Positions 61,848 to 64,000 of a stretch of 64,000 nt of DNA are shown here, piece by piece. The notes beneath the pieces are model-generated. The model worked only from the letters and a program-made list of their open reading frames with translations. It did not search any database and had not been told where the DNA came from. Position 1 is the stretch's first letter. Every line of letters begins with the position of its first letter. Source of the stretch: Pseudomonas akapageensis (GTDB lineage: Bacteria; Pseudomonadota; Gammaproteobacteria; Pseudomonadales; Pseudomonadaceae); the NCBI RefSeq assembly GCF_011355085.1, contig NZ_VXCP01000004.1:47082-111081 (forward strand). Reading direction: 5' to 3'. The position numbers and the translations under genes are program-made.

Positions 61848-63806
61848 TTGTTCGCCAATCTATTGATCATCCTGTCATGCTCGCTGGTCGTCATCGCGCT
61901 GTTTCGTCGCCTGCAACTGCCGCCGGTGCTGGGGTATCTGTGCGTTGGCCTGTTGGTCGGGCCCACCGCACTGGACTGGATAAACGAGAGCGAAGAGCTG
62001 CCCGACCTCGCCGAAATGGGCGTGGTATTTTTGCTGTTCTCCCTGGGGCTGGAGTTTTCGCTACCGAAGATGCTGGCGATGCGTGGGGTGGTGTTCGGCC
62101 TCGGCAGCCTGCAGGTCGTCTGCACCTCGGCGCTGTTGGCCGGTTTGCTCGCGGCGCTGGGCATGCCGTCCAATGCCGCATTGCTGTTGGGCGCCGGGCT
62201 GGCGCTCTCCTCGACAGCCATCGTCAGCAAGGAGCTGACCGGCCTTGGGGAACTCTTCAGCAGCCACGGCCAGAACGCCATTGGCGTGCTGTTGTTCCAG
62301 GATGTCGTCGCCGTGCTGCTGTTGACCCTGGTACCTGTGTTCGCCGGTGGTGGTGGCCAAAGCTGGTACTGGGCGTTGCCGCTGACCCTGGCCAAGACCG
62401 CGGTGCTGTTTGTCAGCCTGCTCCTGGCCAGCCGCTGGTTGTTGCCGCGACTGTTCCATGAAGTCGCCACCTCGCACTCTGCCGAGCTCTTCGTGTTGCT
62501 GGCGCTGGTGATCGTGCTGCTGACCGCCTGGCTCACCCATCTGCTGGGCCTGTCCCCTGCCCTGGGTGCATTCCTGGCCGGCATGTTGCTGGGCGAGAGC
62601 CACTACCGGCATCAGATCGAGGCCGACATCCGGCCGTTTCGCGACATTCTGCTGGGTCTGTTCTTCGTCAGTATCGGCATGCTGATCGACTTGCAACTGT
62701 TCGCCAGTCACGGCCTGATGATCCTGGGCCTTACCCTGTTGCTGATGTTCCTCAAGGGCTGCGTGGTCATGGCGCTGGTGAAGCTGCGCGGCAGCGACAG
62801 TGAGACCGCCTGGCGCAGCGGCCTGGCACTGGCCCAGGGTGGCGAGTTCTGTTTTGCCTTGATGGCCCAGATGCAGCAAAACCAGCTGCTGCCGGCCGAA
62901 CTGGGTAGTCAGCTGCTGGCCGCTACCTTTTGCTCTATGGTCGCGACGCCTTTGCTGTTGCGGGCAGCGCCCTCGATTGCGATGCGCTTGCACCGCAAGC
63001 CGAACCAGGAAATGCAGCTCGAAGAGATCAGCGCCCGCAATGCCGAGTTGCACGCACACGTGGTGATATGCGGCTACGGTCGGGTCGGCCAATCCATCGG
63101 GCGTTTCCTGCGTCGCGAGCAACAGCGCTTCGCGGCTCTGGACGACGACCCGGTACGCGTCAAGGAGGCTGCCGCGGCAGAGGCTTGCGTTCACTATGGC
63201 GATTCGCGCCGGGGCGAATTACTGGCGGCTGTCGGACTGGAACGCGCCAGGCTGTTGGTGATCGCCGTGGACAAGACCGACGTTGCGTTGAATGTGCTCA
63301 AGGCAGCCCGCCGCATCAACCAGGACGTGCCCATTCTGGTGCGCACCCGGGATGACAGCATGCTTGCCGAGCTCAAGGCAGCCGGTGCCAACGCCGTGGT
63401 TCCGGAATTGCTGGAGTCGAGCCTGGTGCTCGCCTCCCATGCACTGGTGATGCTGGGTTTGCCACAGGATCATGTGCAGAGCAGGGTCGAAGAAGTCCGG
63501 CAGTCGCGCTACCGCATCCTGCAGGGCTTCTATCATGGTGCCCAAAGCAATCTGCTCGATAGCCAGGGTCGGCCCAAGGTGCTGATGCATGCCGTCAACC
63601 TCGGGGCCGACGCCTATGCCTGCGGGCGCCCGCTCGAGGAACTGGCCCTGGAACAAATGGGCGTGCAACTGCAGGCGGTCCAGCGTCAGGGCGAGGAGCT
63701 GGTGACCGACGCCAGTACCCGCCTGCACGCAGGCGATGCGGTATTGCTGAGTGGGCCGATGGCGGCCATCGAAGCCTGCGAGGCCCGCTTGCTGGCGGGC
63801 CACTGA
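61848..63806 (+). CDS. Kef-type monovalent cation:proton antiporter (CPA2) with RCK domain
   Basis: 652 residues from TTG 61848, which has GCGGAG seven bases upstream. About 12 membrane helices with LPPVLGYLCVGLLVGPTALDW and the CPA2 QDVVAV and SPALGAFLAGMLLGES motifs, then a cytoplasmic TrkA-N/RCK nucleotide-binding domain (VVICGYGRVGQSIGRFL, near 405) and a TrkA-C domain. Likely a K+ or Na+/H+ antiporter gated by NAD(H) or glutathione-type ligands. Converges with the ammonium transporter gene. Confidence 0.85.
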   Translation: MFANLLIILSCSLVVIALFRRLQLPPVLGYLCVGLLVGPTALDWINESEELPDLAEMGVVFLLFSLGLEFSLPKMLAMRGVVFGLGSLQVVCTSALLAGLLAALGMPSNAALLLGAGLALSSTAIVSKELTGLGELFSSHGQNAIGVLLFQDVVAVLLLTLVPVFAGGGGQSWYWALPLTLAKTAVLFVSLLLASRWLLPRLFHEVATSHSAELFVLLALVIVLLTAWLTHLLGLSPALGAFLAGMLLGESHYRHQIEADIRPFRDILLGLFFVSIGMLIDLQLFASHGLMILGLTLLLMFLKGCVVMALVKLRGSDSETAWRSGLALAQGGEFCFALMAQMQQNQLLPAELGSQLLAATFCSMVATPLLLRAAPSIAMRLHRKPNQEMQLEEISARNAELHAHVVICGYGRVGQSIGRFLRREQQRFAALDDDPVRVKEAAAAEACVHYGDSRRGELLAAVGLERARLLVIAVDKTDVALNVLKAARRINQDVPILVRTRDDSMLAELKAAGANAVVPELLESSLVLASHALVMLGLPQDHVQSRVEEVRQSRYRILQGFYHGAQSNLLDSQGRPKVLMHAVNLGADAYACGRPLEELALEQMGVQLQAVQRQGEELVTDASTRLHAGDAVLLSGPMAAIEACEARLLAGH

Positions 63807-63812
63807 GGCGCA

Positions 63813-64000
63813 TCAATCCTGACTGTTGGCGCCAATCTTGTGGATCGAGAGATCGGCGCCGTAATACTCCTGCTCCTGGGTCAGGCGAATACCGGCGATG
63901 GCCTTGATGACGCCGTACACGGCAAAACCGCCCGCCAGCGCCACGACCACGCCGGCCCCACTACCGATCAACTGGCTGGCCAGGCTGACCCCGCCCAACC
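63813..64000 (-). CDS. amtB: Ammonium transporter AmtB, 3' end only
   Basis: The last 62 or so residues are visible: SLASQLIGSGAGVVVALAGGFAVYGVIKAIAGIRLTQEQE then YYGADLSIHKIGA, the last membrane helix and cytoplasmic tail of AmtB. The conserved GADLSIHK tail contacts the PII protein GlnK. The rest lies beyond the window; glnK would be expected upstream. Confidence 0.85.
   Translation of the reverse strand, partial: LGGVSLASQLIGSGAGVVVALAGGFAVYGVIKAIAGIRLTQEQEYYGADLSIHKIGANSQD

Overview
The window is chromosomal DNA of a Pseudomonas, most likely from the fluorescens/putida side of the genus. The GC content is high, and gene order in blocks matches what I recall of the P. aeruginosa PAO1 map (rssB-mlaA, queF-copRS, lolCDE-sthA, mfd-psrA-lexA-sulA-topA-fadAB-sltA). 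The pathways are typical of the genus (S-methyl-5'-thioinosine phosphorylase, PsrA, FadBA, CopRS), and the intergenic gaps hold several families of REP/REPIN palindromes. Almost everything is conserved core genome. No prophage, integrase, IS element, CRISPR array or classical defence island was seen.

Layout. 1-7.1 kb: 5' part of the response-regulator phosphatase gene rssB (cut by the window edge), mlaA, a degenerate HAD-like gene, a small DUF4404 gene, queF, and a copper cluster in which a Met/His-rich cupredoxin gene diverges from copRS across a palindrome. 7.2-16.1 kb: lolC-lolD-lolE lipoprotein export operon, a PilZ-like gene, a GDPD esterase, sthA, apbE and an N-terminally extended gap. 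16.3-22.6 kb: mfd, csiV and a SNF2 helicase. 22.6-26.1 kb: a second, SWIM-containing SNF2 helicase of different base composition, bracketed by two REPINs. 26.2-38 kb: MTI phosphorylase, nagZ, an L,D-transpeptidase, psrA, the lexA-sulA SOS pair, two small conserved genes, topA, a DUF1653 gene and fadBA. 38-44.6 kb: a candidate small RNA and REP cluster, a membrane-anchored small protein, a universal stress protein, the ABC-F ATPase Uup, sltA and a MOSC protein.

44.8-55.2 kb is the more variable stretch: an orphan DUF2235 lipase-like gene, cheV, an unknown gene, a NarL-type two-component pair, a GDP-mannose synthesis gene with a glycosyltransferase, and moeA/moaB. 55.4-64 kb: a small lipoprotein, tRNA-Pro(CGG), a glycine-zipper protein, a lipoprotein-type malate:quinone oxidoreductase, zntB-like, an RluA-family synthase, an SOS-box-controlled small gene, an M15 peptidase, a glutaredoxin-like protein, a Kef-type antiporter and the 3' end of an ammonium transporter gene.

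The main regulatory threads visible in the DNA are three LexA boxes (two at lexA-sulA, one at the 60.4 kb gene), a double PsrA palindrome in front of psrA, a CopR-like palindrome, and one promoter/terminator pair with no ORF. The best candidates for something undescribed are the REPIN-bracketed SNF2/SWIM helicase with its truncated tail-to-tail paralogue, the candidate small RNA near 38.4 kb, the solitary DUF2235 enzyme and the LexA-box gene at 60.4 kb.
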